DNA of 64,000 bases from an uncultured Bacteroidales bacterium (GCA_944326235.1 CALVDH010000002.1:1-64000); one strand, 5' to 3'; positions 26,796 through 35,851 are shown, counted from the stretch's first letter. The notes: generated by a model from the sequence alone, not told the origin. Program-made: numbers and translations.

Positions 26796-27741
26796 ATTGT
26801 CGTCTTATATCGTAAACCGGCAGTTGGATCTTATCGGAAAGCGTCCTGCAAAGCAGGTCCGAGTCAAGTCGGTAACCGTTGGGAGCCAAGGGATTGACAC
26901 ATACGGCCAGCAGTGCTGTCCGCCTGTGTACCCGGAGCCGTCCGCCTGCACGGACAAAACGCCTCCAGCTATCCGGAGAGATGAAGATCCGGGTAAAATC
27001 CGCGACCGTCACCTCTATCTCCGGCAGCCTCCGCTCCGTCAGCAGACGGGTCAGAAGCCTGTCGGTCAATGCTCCGGAGACCTCTATCCGCCTCACCTCC
27101 GGGGCAAGCTCAACTTCCTGAGCCATCGAGGAGACCGTAAGGGTCTGCTCCTCGGGAATTTTCTGCTCCTCCACCTCCGGAAGCCGGATCATCTCCACGC
27201 AGAACGCGGTTCTGTCCACCAATGCGGGCATGCTGCACGATAGAGCGGCGCCGGTAGCCAGCACCATTGCCTCGCTTACAGCCGGAGACGCGCTGCTCTT
27301 GCGCGAGAGAGCTCCGTCGATTACCGTCAGTCCGATTCCAAAGCCGGAGATGCTGTCCATCCATCTTTTCAGGGATAACGTCGAAGAGGGCCCCGAGAGG
27401 ATTACCTTCCCCTCGAGGACCACCTTCGCTGTTATCAGCCTGCCCAAAGCTGTCGTCTCACCGGAGACGTCCACTATCTCCGAGACCAGGCGGCGGGAGC
27501 GGTAGTGTGTCTCGGATGTGGCGAAGAACATTCCGCTGCGGAGGATTATCTCCGGCTTCGCGGTGCCCGTCACCTGGTCCGTCCTCTCCCCGTCCAGTCC
27601 TATCGAAGTTACGCAGACTCCCGGGCCGTCGGAAGGCAGGCGGCGGAGAATGTAGTTGAGACACTCGGTCTTACCGCAGTTCTTCTCCATGCCCACCACG
27701 GCCACGCTCCGGTACTTCAACAGCTCATGGACAAACGGCAT
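26779..27741 (-). CDS. kamB: Lysine 5,6-aminomutase reactivase subunit
   Basis: A 320-residue protein with an N-terminal P-loop GMEKNCGKTECLNYIL (about residues 17-32), an SIGLDGERTD stretch and a C-terminal half with no recognisable fold (ends DKIQLPVYDIRRQC). It corresponds to the conserved gene found between kamA and the MutS-like gene in lysine-fermenting Bacteroidetes and Fusobacteria, named KamB. It probably works with KamC. It overlaps kamC by 17 bases. Confidence 0.85.
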   Translation of the reverse strand: MPFVHELLKYRSVAVVGMEKNCGKTECLNYILRRLPSDGPGVCVTSIGLDGERTDQVTGTAKPEIILRSGMFFATSETHYRSRRLVSEIVDVSGETTALGRLITAKVVLEGKVILSGPSSTLSLKRWMDSISGFGIGLTVIDGALSRKSSASPAVSEAMVLATGAALSCSMPALVDRTAFCVEMIRLPEVEEQKIPEEQTLTVSSMAQEVELAPEVRRIEVSGALTDRLLTRLLTERRLPEIEVTVADFTRIFISPDSWRRFVRAGGRLRVHRRTALLAVCVNPLAPNGYRLDSDLLCRTLSDKIQLPVYDIRRQCEDEA

Positions 27742-27759
27742 CTGTACTGTTTCAAATAA

Positions 27760-29013
27760 CTATTTGCTGTGGTGTCTTTCCCTGCGCTTGAGCTCAGTGG
27801 GCTCGATGGTCATCCTGACTCCCTCGAGCAGGGTTGCCACACCCTCGGACTTCTCGCCCTTGTGACGGCAGTCCTCGCAGTGGCATTCGTTGTGATACTC
27901 AGGCGGTTCTGTATAGGTCGTAATGACACCTTCGAAGTTGCGGAGCACTACCTTGCCTGGCGACTGGGAGATAACATACTGAGGCATGACCGGAGTCTTG
28001 CCGCCACCGCCGGGAGCGTCCACCACGAATGTGGGCACTGCAAAACCGGAGGTATGTCCCCTGAGGCCTTCGATGATCTCGATACCCTTCGAAACGGGGG
28101 TACGGAAATGCTCCAGGCCCATCGACAGGTCGCACTGGTAAATATAATAAGGTCTCACCCTCATCTTGACAAGTTCATGCACCAGATGCTTCATCACATG
28201 CACGCAGTCGTTGACTCCGCGCAGGAGGACGGACTGGTTGCCGAGGGGTATTCCGGCATCGGCGAGCCTTGCGCAGGCAGCGGCCGACTCGGGGGTCACC
28301 TCGTTGGGATGGTTGAAATGGGTGTTGAGCCAGATCGGGTGGTACTTCTTGAGCATGTTGCACAGGTCGTCGGTAATCCTCTGAGGGCATACGACGGGAG
28401 TACGGGAGCCGATGCGGATAATCTCCACATGGGGGATGGCCCGCAGCCTCTTGATGATGTACTCCAGCTTTGCGTCGCTGACCATCAGGGCGTCACCACC
28501 GGAGAGAAGCACGTCGCGGACTACGGGAGTCTTCTCGACGTACTCTATGCACTTCTCTATCCTGTCATTGGGCGACTCGGCGTCCTTCTGTCCGGCGAAA
28601 CGGCGGCGGGTGCAGTGACGGCAGTACATCGAGCACATGTCGGTGATGAGCATCAGCACTCTGTCGGGATACCTGTGGGTAAGGCCGGGTGTCGGGGAAT
28701 CCTCGTCCTCATGCAGGGGGTCCAGCAGGTCCTCGGGGGCCTGGAAGGTCTCGGCGGCCGTGGGTATGGCCTGTCTGCGGATAGGACAATAAGGGTCATC
28801 CGGATCAATCAGGGACAGGTAGTAAGGAGTAATGGCCATCCTGAGGGTGGAGAGAGTCTTGCGGACTCCCTCCTCTTCCTCGGGCGTGAGCTTTATGTAT
28901 TTCTTGAGCTGGTCGAGAGTCTCTATGCGGTTCTTGACCTGCCATTTCCAGTCATTCCACTGTTCGTCGGTCACTTCCGGGAACAGGACTTTCCTACGCG
29001 ATGTATTCACCAT
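27760..29013 (-). CDS. kamA: L-lysine 2,3-aminomutase (radical SAM)
   Basis: A 417-residue radical-SAM, PLP-dependent enzyme converting L-lysine to L-beta-lysine, the first pathway step. The 4Fe-4S cysteines are C127, C131 and C134 in CSMYCRHC. The PLP lysine is expected in FVVDAPGGGGKTP. The C-terminal HNECHCEDCRHKG supplies the cysteines of the zinc site that long lysine mutases have. That tail and the length separate it from the shorter EF-P-modifying EpmB. Confidence 0.95.
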   Translation of the reverse strand: MVNTSRRKVLFPEVTDEQWNDWKWQVKNRIETLDQLKKYIKLTPEEEEGVRKTLSTLRMAITPYYLSLIDPDDPYCPIRRQAIPTAAETFQAPEDLLDPLHEDEDSPTPGLTHRYPDRVLMLITDMCSMYCRHCTRRRFAGQKDAESPNDRIEKCIEYVEKTPVVRDVLLSGGDALMVSDAKLEYIIKRLRAIPHVEIIRIGSRTPVVCPQRITDDLCNMLKKYHPIWLNTHFNHPNEVTPESAAACARLADAGIPLGNQSVLLRGVNDCVHVMKHLVHELVKMRVRPYYIYQCDLSMGLEHFRTPVSKGIEIIEGLRGHTSGFAVPTFVVDAPGGGGKTPVMPQYVISQSPGKVVLRNFEGVITTYTEPPEYHNECHCEDCRHKGEKSEGVATLLEGVRMTIEPTELKRRERHHSK

Positions 29014-29025
29014 GGGCAGGAAGGA

Positions 29026-30072
29026 TTAGGCGTAGAGCTCGGTGAATATCTTTCTGAGCTTCTCGCTCTCGCGGAGCTCCTGCAGGGTAATCTCGGCGTG
29101 GCCCTTGGTGTAGCCGTTGCCCACGAGCATGGTCACGTCGCTGCCTACGCCCTCTGCTCCTAGAGCCGCCTTGGTGAAGCTGGTGGCCATGGAGAAGAAG
29201 TATACCAGACCGGTGTCCTTGGTGCAGAGGATAGAGGTCATCTCGGTGTCGGGGATGTTGACGTTGTTGATGGTGATGTCGCACATCTGGCCTCCGGTGA
29301 GCTCCTCGATCTTCTCGAGTACGGGTACGGGCTGGGTAGCGTCGGCTGAGAATACATAGTCGCAGAAGCCGAGGTCCTGCAGTCTCTTGGTGCTCTTCTC
29401 GCTGTGGCACAGACCGATTACCTTACCGGTCACGCCTGCGCGTTTCTTGGCCTCATAGCAGCAGAGCATTCCTGACTTGCCGCCGGCTCCGATGATCAGA
29501 ACTGTGTCGCCGGGCTTAACCAGCTTGGCTGTCTGGGCGGGAGCACCGGCGACGTCGAGTGCGGAGAGGGCGAGCTTCTCGGGCAGGTCAGCGGGAATCT
29601 TGGCGTAGATACCGCTCTCGAAGAGGATGGCCTTGCCGTCGATGTCCACCTGGTCCACATCGGCGCGGATCTCCTTGATCTTATCAATGCGCAGGGGAGT
29701 CAGGGACAGGGATACAAGGGTGGCGATCTTGTCACCGGGCTTGAGGTCGATCTTGTCCTTGAGGGCATCTCCGATCTTCTCTACTGTACCGAGGAGCATT
29801 CCGCCTGAACCTGTCCAGGGGTTGCGGTGCTTGCCCTGCTTGGCCACGATGTCGAACATGATCTCCTTGATCTTCTCGGGGTCGCCGCCGGCGCGGTTGG
29901 ATATATCTGTGAAGGAAGCAGAGTCGATGTTGAGAGTCTGGACGTCGATGAGAATCTCGTTGTCATAGATTTCGTCCATGTTGTTGTCTAACTTGTTTGC
30001 GGGCTGAGGGAGGACTCCCTTGGGTTCGATTACTCTGTGAATTCCGTATTTATTTCCGTGTTTCTGTGCCAT
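29026..30072 (-). CDS. kdd: L-erythro-3,5-diaminohexanoate dehydrogenase
   Basis: A 348-residue NAD(P)-dependent dehydrogenase that oxidatively deaminates 3,5-diaminohexanoate to 5-amino-3-oxohexanoate. The Rossmann loop is VLIIGAGGKSG, with downstream GLCHSEKSTKRLQDLGF and ITINNVNIPDTEMTSILC blocks typical of Kdd. The N-terminal MAQKHGNKYGIHRVIEPKGVLPQPA matches the family opening. It has 12 bases to kamA and 43 to kce. Confidence 0.92.
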   Translation of the reverse strand: MAQKHGNKYGIHRVIEPKGVLPQPANKLDNNMDEIYDNEILIDVQTLNIDSASFTDISNRAGGDPEKIKEIMFDIVAKQGKHRNPWTGSGGMLLGTVEKIGDALKDKIDLKPGDKIATLVSLSLTPLRIDKIKEIRADVDQVDIDGKAILFESGIYAKIPADLPEKLALSALDVAGAPAQTAKLVKPGDTVLIIGAGGKSGMLCCYEAKKRAGVTGKVIGLCHSEKSTKRLQDLGFCDYVFSADATQPVPVLEKIEELTGGQMCDITINNVNIPDTEMTSILCTKDTGLVYFFSMATSFTKAALGAEGVGSDVTMLVGNGYTKGHAEITLQELRESEKLRKIFTELYA

Positions 30073-30115
30073 AATTTTTTGATTTTAAGATAGTTGATTA
30101 ATTTGTTTTAAATTA

Positions 30116-30943
30116 TTACTGAAGAGGTCTGAGAGACAGTATCTGACGTGCCTCGGTCGGGGTGGCGATGTCGCGTCCGAACTCGCGGGCGATGCGGACC
30201 ACCTTCTCCACTAACTCTCCGTTGGAGCGGGCCAGAACTCCCTTGCTCAAATAAACATTGTCCTCGAAACCTACCCTGACGTGGCCTCCGTCGATGATGG
30301 CGGCTGCAGCTAAAGGGAACTCGTAGCGGCCGATACCCGCTACGGTGTAAGTCGCGTCGGCGGGAATACTGCCGCGCAGGAAGACGAAGTCGCGGAGCTC
30401 ACCGCTGATACCTCCGTTGACACCCATCACGAAGTCGAAGTGCATGGGAGCCTGGATATAGCCCTTGCGGTGCAGCCTGAGCGCCATGTCGATCATGGAC
30501 TTGTCGAAGACTTCGAGCTCAGGTTTGATACCGCGCTCTATCATCCTCTGTCCGAAATACTTGATAGTGTTCTCCGTGTTCTCGAAGATGTCGTCTCCTC
30601 CGAAGTTCAGAGTACCGCAGTCGAGGGTGGCCATCTCGGGAAGCAGCTCTGTGGGCTGCAGTCTCTCGTCGTTGGTCATGCCCACGGCTCCTCCTGTAGA
30701 GGGCTGGATGATGACATCGGGACACTCCTTCTTAATAGCGTCGATGATGACTTTGAAACGGTCCTTGCTCTGAGTGGGTGTACCGTCATCCTCACGCACG
30801 TGAAGGTGAATGAGGGAGGCGCCGGCATTGTAGGCCGACTTGGCCTCGCGGACACACTCCTCTACGGTGTAAGGTACCGCGGGATTGTGCTCCTTGAGCA
30901 CTTCCGCACCGCATATTGCGGCCGTGATTATCAATTTTTCCAT
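30116..30943 (-). CDS. kce: 3-keto-5-aminohexanoate cleavage enzyme
   Basis: A 275-residue zinc TIM-barrel enzyme of the BKACE family (DUF849). It condenses acetyl-CoA with 5-amino-3-oxohexanoate and releases acetoacetate and 3-aminobutyryl-CoA. The zinc motif HLHVRE (in GASLIHLHVREDDG), VIIQPSTGGAVGMT and GGHVRVGFEDNVYLSKG are characteristic. Neighbouring kdd and kal settle which BKACE activity this is. Confidence 0.93.
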   Translation of the reverse strand: MEKLIITAAICGAEVLKEHNPAVPYTVEECVREAKSAYNAGASLIHLHVREDDGTPTQSKDRFKVIIDAIKKECPDVIIQPSTGGAVGMTNDERLQPTELLPEMATLDCGTLNFGGDDIFENTENTIKYFGQRMIERGIKPELEVFDKSMIDMALRLHRKGYIQAPMHFDFVMGVNGGISGELRDFVFLRGSIPADATYTVAGIGRYEFPLAAAAIIDGGHVRVGFEDNVYLSKGVLARSNGELVEKVVRIAREFGRDIATPTEARQILSLRPLQ

Positions 30944-30968
30944 AAGATAGTGATGAATTGTCAGTCAG

Positions 30969-31358
30969 TTACTGTTTCCTCTGGCACTTCTTGGGCACCA
31001 CGCAGGTACCGCTGGCGCGGCAGACTACTACGGGCTCAGCCAGCACGTCGGCGGCAGAGTCGGATATGTCAGGTCTGGGAGCGATTACCTTGCGGGCCTC
31101 GAAGACCATTTTGCGGGAGGTGTTGCCCACCGAAACGATCTCGCCCTCGGCCTCGATATAGTCTCCGGCGTACACGGGAGCCATGAACTCCACATTGTCG
31201 TATGCCTTGAAGAGGCCCTCGTCGCCGTCATTGATGATAAGCAGCTCGGTAGCTACGTCTCCGAAGAGCTGGAGCATCTTGGCTCCGTCCACGAGATTTC
31301 CGCCGTAGTGTGCATCGTGGCAGCTCATGCGCATGCGGATAAGAGATTTAACACCCAT
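30969..31358 (-). CDS. kal: 3-aminobutyryl-CoA ammonia-lyase
   Basis: A 129-residue hot-dog-fold enzyme that eliminates ammonia from 3-aminobutyryl-CoA to give crotonyl-CoA. The opening [30 protein letters not shown] and the [19 protein letters not shown] strand match Kal. It starts four bases after the atoD stop and ends 25 bases before kce. Confidence 0.92.
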   Translation of the reverse strand: MGVKSLIRMRMSCHDAHYGGNLVDGAKMLQLFGDVATELLIINDGDEGLFKAYDNVEFMAPVYAGDYIEAEGEIVSVGNTSRKMVFEARKVIAPRPDISDSAADVLAEPVVVCRASGTCVVPKKCQRKQ

Positions 31359-31361
31359 GAC

Positions 31362-32012
31362 CTACCTCCTTTTATAGATATAGTTTACGAAAATGCCGGG
31401 AGTATGTACGGCCTCGGGAGCTATCTCCCCTACAGGCACCACCTTCTCGGCCTCTACGATTACTAGGTCGGCTGCCATGGCCATCACGGGGTTGAAGTTC
31501 TGGGTCGTACCCTTGTACACAAGATTACCGGACTCATCGGCAATGGAGGCTCCCAGAAGCGCGATATCGGCACCAAGAGGCTTCTCCAGCAGATAGTCCT
31601 TGCCGTCCACGTTGACGACAGGCTTGCCCTCGGCTACGAGGGTTCCCATACCGGTGGTGGTAAGGACTCCTCCGAGCCCAGCGCCCTTTGCCCTGATTCT
31701 CTCGGCCAGAGTACCCTGAGGAGAGAACTCGACCTCGAGCTCACCGGCGTTCATCTGATTGCCGGTCTCGGGATTGGTTCCGACATGGGATACGATGAGT
31801 TTCTTGATCTGTTTGTTTACCACCAGCTTCCCGAGCGACTTGTCGGGGAAGGCTGTGTCGTTGCAGATGACAGTCAGGTCCTTGACTCCGCTCTCAGCGA
31901 GGGCATCCATGATCTGCAGGGGGGCGCCGACGCCCAGGAACCCGCCGACCATGACGGTCATGCCGTCCTTAACATAGGATACGGCCTGCTCAAGTGTTAT
32001 TTCCTTTTTCAT
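31362..32012 (-). CDS. atoD: CoA-transferase subunit A (butyryl-CoA:acetoacetate type)
   Basis: A 216-residue alpha subunit of a family-I CoA-transferase. The CoA-loop GGFLGVGAPLQIMDAL and the IVSHVGTNPETGNQ and FSPQGTLAERIRAKGAGLGG blocks are typical. It is the first gene of the lysine operon; its beta subunit follows nine genes later. The start at 32012 (MKKEITLEQA) is chosen over one 11 codons upstream because the promoter lies just above and the family begins here. Confidence 0.9.
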   Translation of the reverse strand: MKKEITLEQAVSYVKDGMTVMVGGFLGVGAPLQIMDALAESGVKDLTVICNDTAFPDKSLGKLVVNKQIKKLIVSHVGTNPETGNQMNAGELEVEFSPQGTLAERIRAKGAGLGGVLTTTGMGTLVAEGKPVVNVDGKDYLLEKPLGADIALLGASIADESGNLVYKGTTQNFNPVMAMAADLVIVEAEKVVPVGEIAPEAVHTPGIFVNYIYKRR

Positions 32013-32042
32013 CAAAGATAGTTTTAGTAAAATTCTAATTAG

Positions 32043-32050
32043 CAAATATA
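32043..32050 (-). promoter_or_regulatory. Promoter (-7 TATATTTG) of the lysine-fermentation operon
   Basis: A perfect TAnnTTTG on the minus strand 31 bases before the atoD ATG. A minus-strand TTGG about 20 bases further upstream could be the -33 box. It faces the mscS promoter. Confidence 0.65.
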
Positions 32051-32062
32051 ATAAAAGTTAAG

Positions 32063-32070
32063 TAAATTTG
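32063..32070 (+). promoter_or_regulatory. -7 element TAAATTTG of mscS-like gene
   Basis: A perfect TAnnTTTG on the plus strand, 12 bases from the opposing -7 box of the lysine operon. The two promoters overlap and may compete. It excludes the longer start at 32068. Confidence 0.6.
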
Positions 32071-32112
32071 CCAATAAAATTACAAATTATTAATTCTAAT
32101 CAGATACACACT

Positions 32113-33027
32113 ATGTTGCCGCAACTTGACATCAAGCCTGATCCGTCAGACACTCTGGCAATGGAAATCAGCGAAGTAATTCAGAAAGTATCCACCATGA
32201 GCGGGCACGAGATATGGACCTCGGTGGCCGACACTGTCATAAAGTGGGGCCTCAAGGTCCTGGCCGCCCTGCTCATATATCTGGCCGGAGCCTGGCTCAT
32301 CCGCAGAATCAGGAAAATGCTCCGGGCCGTCTTCACCCGCCGCAAGGTGGAGCCCTCACTCAGTTCCTTCACCGTCAGTTTCGTAAACATCTCGCTGACA
32401 GTCCTGCTCTTCGTGGTGGTTGTCACCATCCTCGGAGTACCCGCCAGCACCTTCGCCGCCCTCCTGGCAGCCGGCGGCCTCGCGGTCGGTATGGCCCTCA
32501 GCGGCACTCTCCAGAATTTTGCCGGAGGCGTCATGATTCTGCTCTTCAAGCCTTTCAAGGTAGGCGACTATATCGAGGCGGGCGGATACAGCGGCACGGT
32601 AGACGCCATCAACATCACGTCCACCCAGATCCATACCCCGGACAACAAGGTGGTCTACCTGCCCAACGGCAATCTGGCCAACAACAGCATCCAGAACAAC
32701 ACGGCCTCCGATATCCGCCGTGTGGAATGGAACGTAAGCATCTCCTACGGAGACGATGCCGGAAAGGGTATCGAACTGCTGCAGAAATACCTGAGCGAGG
32801 ATAAGAGAGTGCTGACCGGCCCCGAGGCACCGGACGCTCCGTTCGCAGCCCTCTCACAGCTGGGCGACAGTGCGATAATACTGACCGCAAGGGCCTGGAC
32901 CCACGGCGGCGACTACTGGGGACTGTTCTTCGATATCAATAAGAAGATCTACGAGGATTTTCCTAAGCAGGGCATGAGCTTCCCCTATCCCCAGCTTGAT
33001 GTGCACGTACGGAACGTACAGGATTAG
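32113..33027 (+). CDS. Small-conductance mechanosensitive channel, MscS family
   Basis: About 304 residues: an N-terminal tail, transmembrane helices near 35-60 and 85-105, and the pore helix TM3 with ALLAAGGLAVGMALSGTLQNFAGGVMILLFKPFKVGDYIE, the hallmark glycine/alanine zipper. A beta domain (YSGTVDAINITSTQIHTPDNKVVYLPNGNLANN) and an alpha/beta vestibule follow. It opens under membrane tension and releases solutes on osmotic downshock. Its 3' end overlaps the converging acyltransferase gene by 65 bases. Confidence 0.9.
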   Translation: MLPQLDIKPDPSDTLAMEISEVIQKVSTMSGHEIWTSVADTVIKWGLKVLAALLIYLAGAWLIRRIRKMLRAVFTRRKVEPSLSSFTVSFVNISLTVLLFVVVVTILGVPASTFAALLAAGGLAVGMALSGTLQNFAGGVMILLFKPFKVGDYIEAGGYSGTVDAINITSTQIHTPDNKVVYLPNGNLANNSIQNNTASDIRRVEWNVSISYGDDAGKGIELLQKYLSEDKRVLTGPEAPDAPFAALSQLGDSAIILTARAWTHGGDYWGLFFDINKKIYEDFPKQGMSFPYPQLDVHVRNVQD

Positions 33028-34144
33028 CGTAGATTGAGAGGAATATCTCCCTCAGCTCGTCCTTATCCATGTCAGGGTCTTTCTCCACTATGGCGGAAAG
33101 GCCCTTTTCCATGCGCTCCGTGAAGGCTGCCCTGGACTCAGGAGTGTACTGTGCCGCATTGGCTGCACCTCCCTCCATGATATCGAGGGCGATATAATTG
33201 GTGTCCCAGAGCCGGTAATTGGAGCAGATGCGGTCATCGAGCAGGGCCGCCAGGGCCTTGAAGCGGTCATTCTTGCCCTGAGCAGCGCAGGAGGCTATGT
33301 CCTCCTCCGTCAGAGCGGGACAGAAATGGAAGGCTATGCCGCCCTTGTCCTGAGTCACGCCTGTAAGGATACTGTGAGTGTCTTCCCCGGGCTTCTTGAC
33401 GTACTGGCCGCGGCGTGTGATATACAGTTCCCTGGCCTTGAGAAAGTCGCAGGGTTCCAGCTGATAGGATATGGCGAAAGGCAGTACCGAGATCTCAAGG
33501 AAATCTTTGATGAAGTCCCCTGCCCCGCTCATGTCCAGCATCTTAAGCACGCCCTGACTGGTGGCGTCGCATCCGTCCTTGGAGCGTCCGCTTCTCTGGG
33601 CGATCCAGACCGAACAGCGTCCGGAGGAGATATTGTCCCGCATGTAGGAGGACAGCAGGACCGAGGCCATGTACTTTTCCCTGGGATTGCCCCCGCGGAC
33701 CACCTTTATCATCCGGTTGGAGCGGAAGATATCCTCTATCAGGGAGTTGGCTATGAGATTGTCCCCTACGGCTATCTCTGTCGTGGAGACCTTGTGATCG
33801 AAGAGTATCAGCTGCATGATGGCCGGATCGAGGATGATGTCGCGGTGGTTGGACATCAGCACGTGCTTGCGGCCGTCCTCCACATGCTCCAGTCCTTTGA
33901 CTTCCAGCGAGGTGGATGTCTTCTTCAGAATGGAGCGGATGACTCCGGCCATAACCTTGGCCTGGAAGCCGTCAATGGTGTCTATCGAGCGGATAAGGGC
34001 TCTGAGAGCCTCTTCCCGGCCCTCACCGGGACCGAAGAGAAATGTGGAAATAGCACTCAGCTCAGGAGCGTCCGCCACTCTTTTCAAGGCTATGGAGGTC
34101 TCCTGGTCGGAATAGGGTCTGATGCTGTCGTAGTCCTGGTTCAT
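32963..34144 (-). CDS. Glycerolipid acyltransferase (PlsC/PlsB-like)
   Basis: A 393-residue cytoplasmic-face acyltransferase with the block SNHRDIILDPAIM, a variant of the NHxxxxD active site used in Bacteroidetes homologues. RMIKVVRGGNPREKY and VWIAQRSGRSKDG correspond to motifs II-III. It would acylate glycerol phosphate or lysophosphatidate in phospholipid synthesis, or another lipid acceptor. ATG 34144 overlaps the stop of the membrane peptidase gene (ATGA), so it is chosen over a start seven codons upstream. The C-terminal 20 residues (RAHQAGDRGSSCPA) lie in the overlap with mscS and may be dispensable. Confidence 0.8.
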   Translation of the reverse strand: MNQDYDSIRPYSDQETSIALKRVADAPELSAISTFLFGPGEGREEALRALIRSIDTIDGFQAKVMAGVIRSILKKTSTSLEVKGLEHVEDGRKHVLMSNHRDIILDPAIMQLILFDHKVSTTEIAVGDNLIANSLIEDIFRSNRMIKVVRGGNPREKYMASVLLSSYMRDNISSGRCSVWIAQRSGRSKDGCDATSQGVLKMLDMSGAGDFIKDFLEISVLPFAISYQLEPCDFLKARELYITRRGQYVKKPGEDTHSILTGVTQDKGGIAFHFCPALTEEDIASCAAQGKNDRFKALAALLDDRICSNYRLWDTNYIALDIMEGGAANAAQYTPESRAAFTERMEKGLSAIVEKDPDMDKDELREIFLSIYANPVRSVRAHQAGDRGSSCPA

Positions 34145-35787
34145 CGTCTTTGGTTCATAAAGCACCTCACGAGAGAGGCTGTCAATACTGTATATAGGAA
34201 TGCAAGGAACATCACAATACCCAACGCCCCTACTGTCAATGCAGTGTATACGTTATACAGGAAAGGCAGGAAGGCCATCTCCGCCAGCAGCAGGAGAGGC
34301 AGGGACAGGATGTTCAGGTACAATATCACGTGGAGAAGGAGTCCGGTCAAGGCGCAGGCGGCGGGGAATATCAGGAAGAAATTCTCCCCCGTAGTGAACA
34401 GCAGGACTCCGGAGAGGACGAGCATCAGCAGGACCAGGCCGAGAAGATGCTCGAAGACAAAATTCTCCGACTTGCGGGACTTATGCAGGAAAAATATCAC
34501 GTAAGCCACTGCCATGACGGCCGTCAACGCCAGTGCCAGTATTCCGTCCCAGGACAGAAACTTCAAGGCAGTCATGGAGAAAGGCACACCGGCAATCTTC
34601 GCGGCGGCCCAGACCGCACCGGTAGCTGCCCCTGCAGCGAGCAGGCCGGTCACCAGGATCCAGAAGGCGTTGAGCAGTACTTTTCCGAACCTCGCCCTGC
34701 CGAAACCGATGTACAGGATCATGGCCAGGCAGAACATCAGCAGCACTACGGCGTTCAGTATGATATTGTCCTTCTGCGTGAGACAGAATGTCTTGATGCC
34801 TGGTACGGTAAACGCCACTCTGTCCTCCCCGGAACGGAAGTAGTCCGGATCCGCATATTCCTTGTCTGTCAGATATTTCCGCAGCATAGGCTCTAACTGC
34901 ACCCCATAGTGCGCGATGGATTCAGGGTGAATGTTGGAGAAGCAGTCCCTGTCGTTGTGGTAGAAATGGAGGTTGTCTATCACGGAGAAATTGTATCCGG
35001 GGAAAAGCCGTCTGGCCGGGGTAAAATCGGTGAAATTGGGCATAAAGCCGTATATCACCGAGGTAAGGGAATAAGTATAGGGCATCAGGGCATTTTCCGT
35101 ATAGAAGTCCATCAGGGCGGCGTTGCCCCGGGAAGTCTCGAAGAGCAGGGCCGGTCCCTTCACTCCGCGGGCCTCAAGGTTAATCAGAAGTCCCACGCGG
35201 TCAAACAGTTGGTTGTTCTTTTCCAGAGCATACCGCATCCCGTCCAGCTCGTGCTCCTCCGCATCGGTGAAGAGTATCTTCAGCCCCTGGTTCCACTCCC
35301 CTGCGTAGGTCAGCGCCCCGCGGGTCAGTTCCAGTATCGCGGCCAGTCCATAGCCGTCATCGGCCGCTCCGTATGAAAGTGTCTCACCCTCAGGGGTCTG
35401 CTCGGTGAATCTGGAGTCCAGATGGGCCACCAGCATCAGGTATGCGTCCGAGGTGTCCCTGCCCCGGGGCTCGAACTTGCAGTAGACATTGGCGATGTTG
35501 AGAGTGCCTCCGAACTTGCATGGAATGGAGTCGTAGTAGAAAATCTGCGGTTTTCCGCCCATATCCTCCAGTCTGTCATGAAGATACCACCTCACCTGTG
35601 CCCTTTCCACCGGATGCTCTATCGAGTGGGGCCTGGCGGATATACGGCGGATGTCCTCTACTGCACGATCCGTGGAAAAAAGTACATCTTTCTGATTATC
35701 AGCATTCCTGAAGGTAAAAAAGCCCATCGCCGCAAAGGCTGCGGCAACTATCAGTACGAGAGCTGTAAGGAACTGGACTTTCTTCAT
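34141..35787 (-). CDS. Membrane-bound M28 metallopeptidase with multi-spanning C-terminus
   Basis: A 548-residue protein: one N-terminal membrane segment (5-25), an extracytoplasmic M28 peptidase domain, then about six membrane helices from residue 345 to the end. Zinc residues are H122 (VAHLDSR), D143/D144 (GAADDGYG), E177/E178 (DAEEHEL), E205 (NLEARG) and H277 (HFYHNDRD). The layout matches bacterial relatives of eukaryotic ERMP1/Fxna. It would cleave peptides at the outer face of the inner membrane. It is translationally coupled to the acyltransferase. Confidence 0.85.
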   Translation of the reverse strand: MKKVQFLTALVLIVAAAFAAMGFFTFRNADNQKDVLFSTDRAVEDIRRISARPHSIEHPVERAQVRWYLHDRLEDMGGKPQIFYYDSIPCKFGGTLNIANVYCKFEPRGRDTSDAYLMLVAHLDSRFTEQTPEGETLSYGAADDGYGLAAILELTRGALTYAGEWNQGLKILFTDAEEHELDGMRYALEKNNQLFDRVGLLINLEARGVKGPALLFETSRGNAALMDFYTENALMPYTYSLTSVIYGFMPNFTDFTPARRLFPGYNFSVIDNLHFYHNDRDCFSNIHPESIAHYGVQLEPMLRKYLTDKEYADPDYFRSGEDRVAFTVPGIKTFCLTQKDNIILNAVVLLMFCLAMILYIGFGRARFGKVLLNAFWILVTGLLAAGAATGAVWAAAKIAGVPFSMTALKFLSWDGILALALTAVMAVAYVIFFLHKSRKSENFVFEHLLGLVLLMLVLSGVLLFTTGENFFLIFPAACALTGLLLHVILYLNILSLPLLLLAEMAFLPFLYNVYTALTVGALGIVMFLAFLYTVLTASLVRCFMNQRR

Positions 35788-35815
35788 TTCTGCGGCAAAA
35801 CTGGATTTTGGTCCG

Positions 35816-35823
35816 CAAATTTA
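35816..35823 (-). promoter_or_regulatory. -7 element TAAATTTG of the membrane peptidase gene
   Basis: A perfect TAnnTTTG on the minus strand, 28 bases before the ATG at 35787. Confidence 0.55.
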
Positions 35824-35851
35824 ATAAAATATTTGAAATTAGCAAGTCTAT

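Noticed and set aside
23098-32012. Cobalamin riboswitch for the B12-dependent kam genes
   Set aside because: The leader before atoD is only about 30 bases and no B12-box was found there or between the genes.
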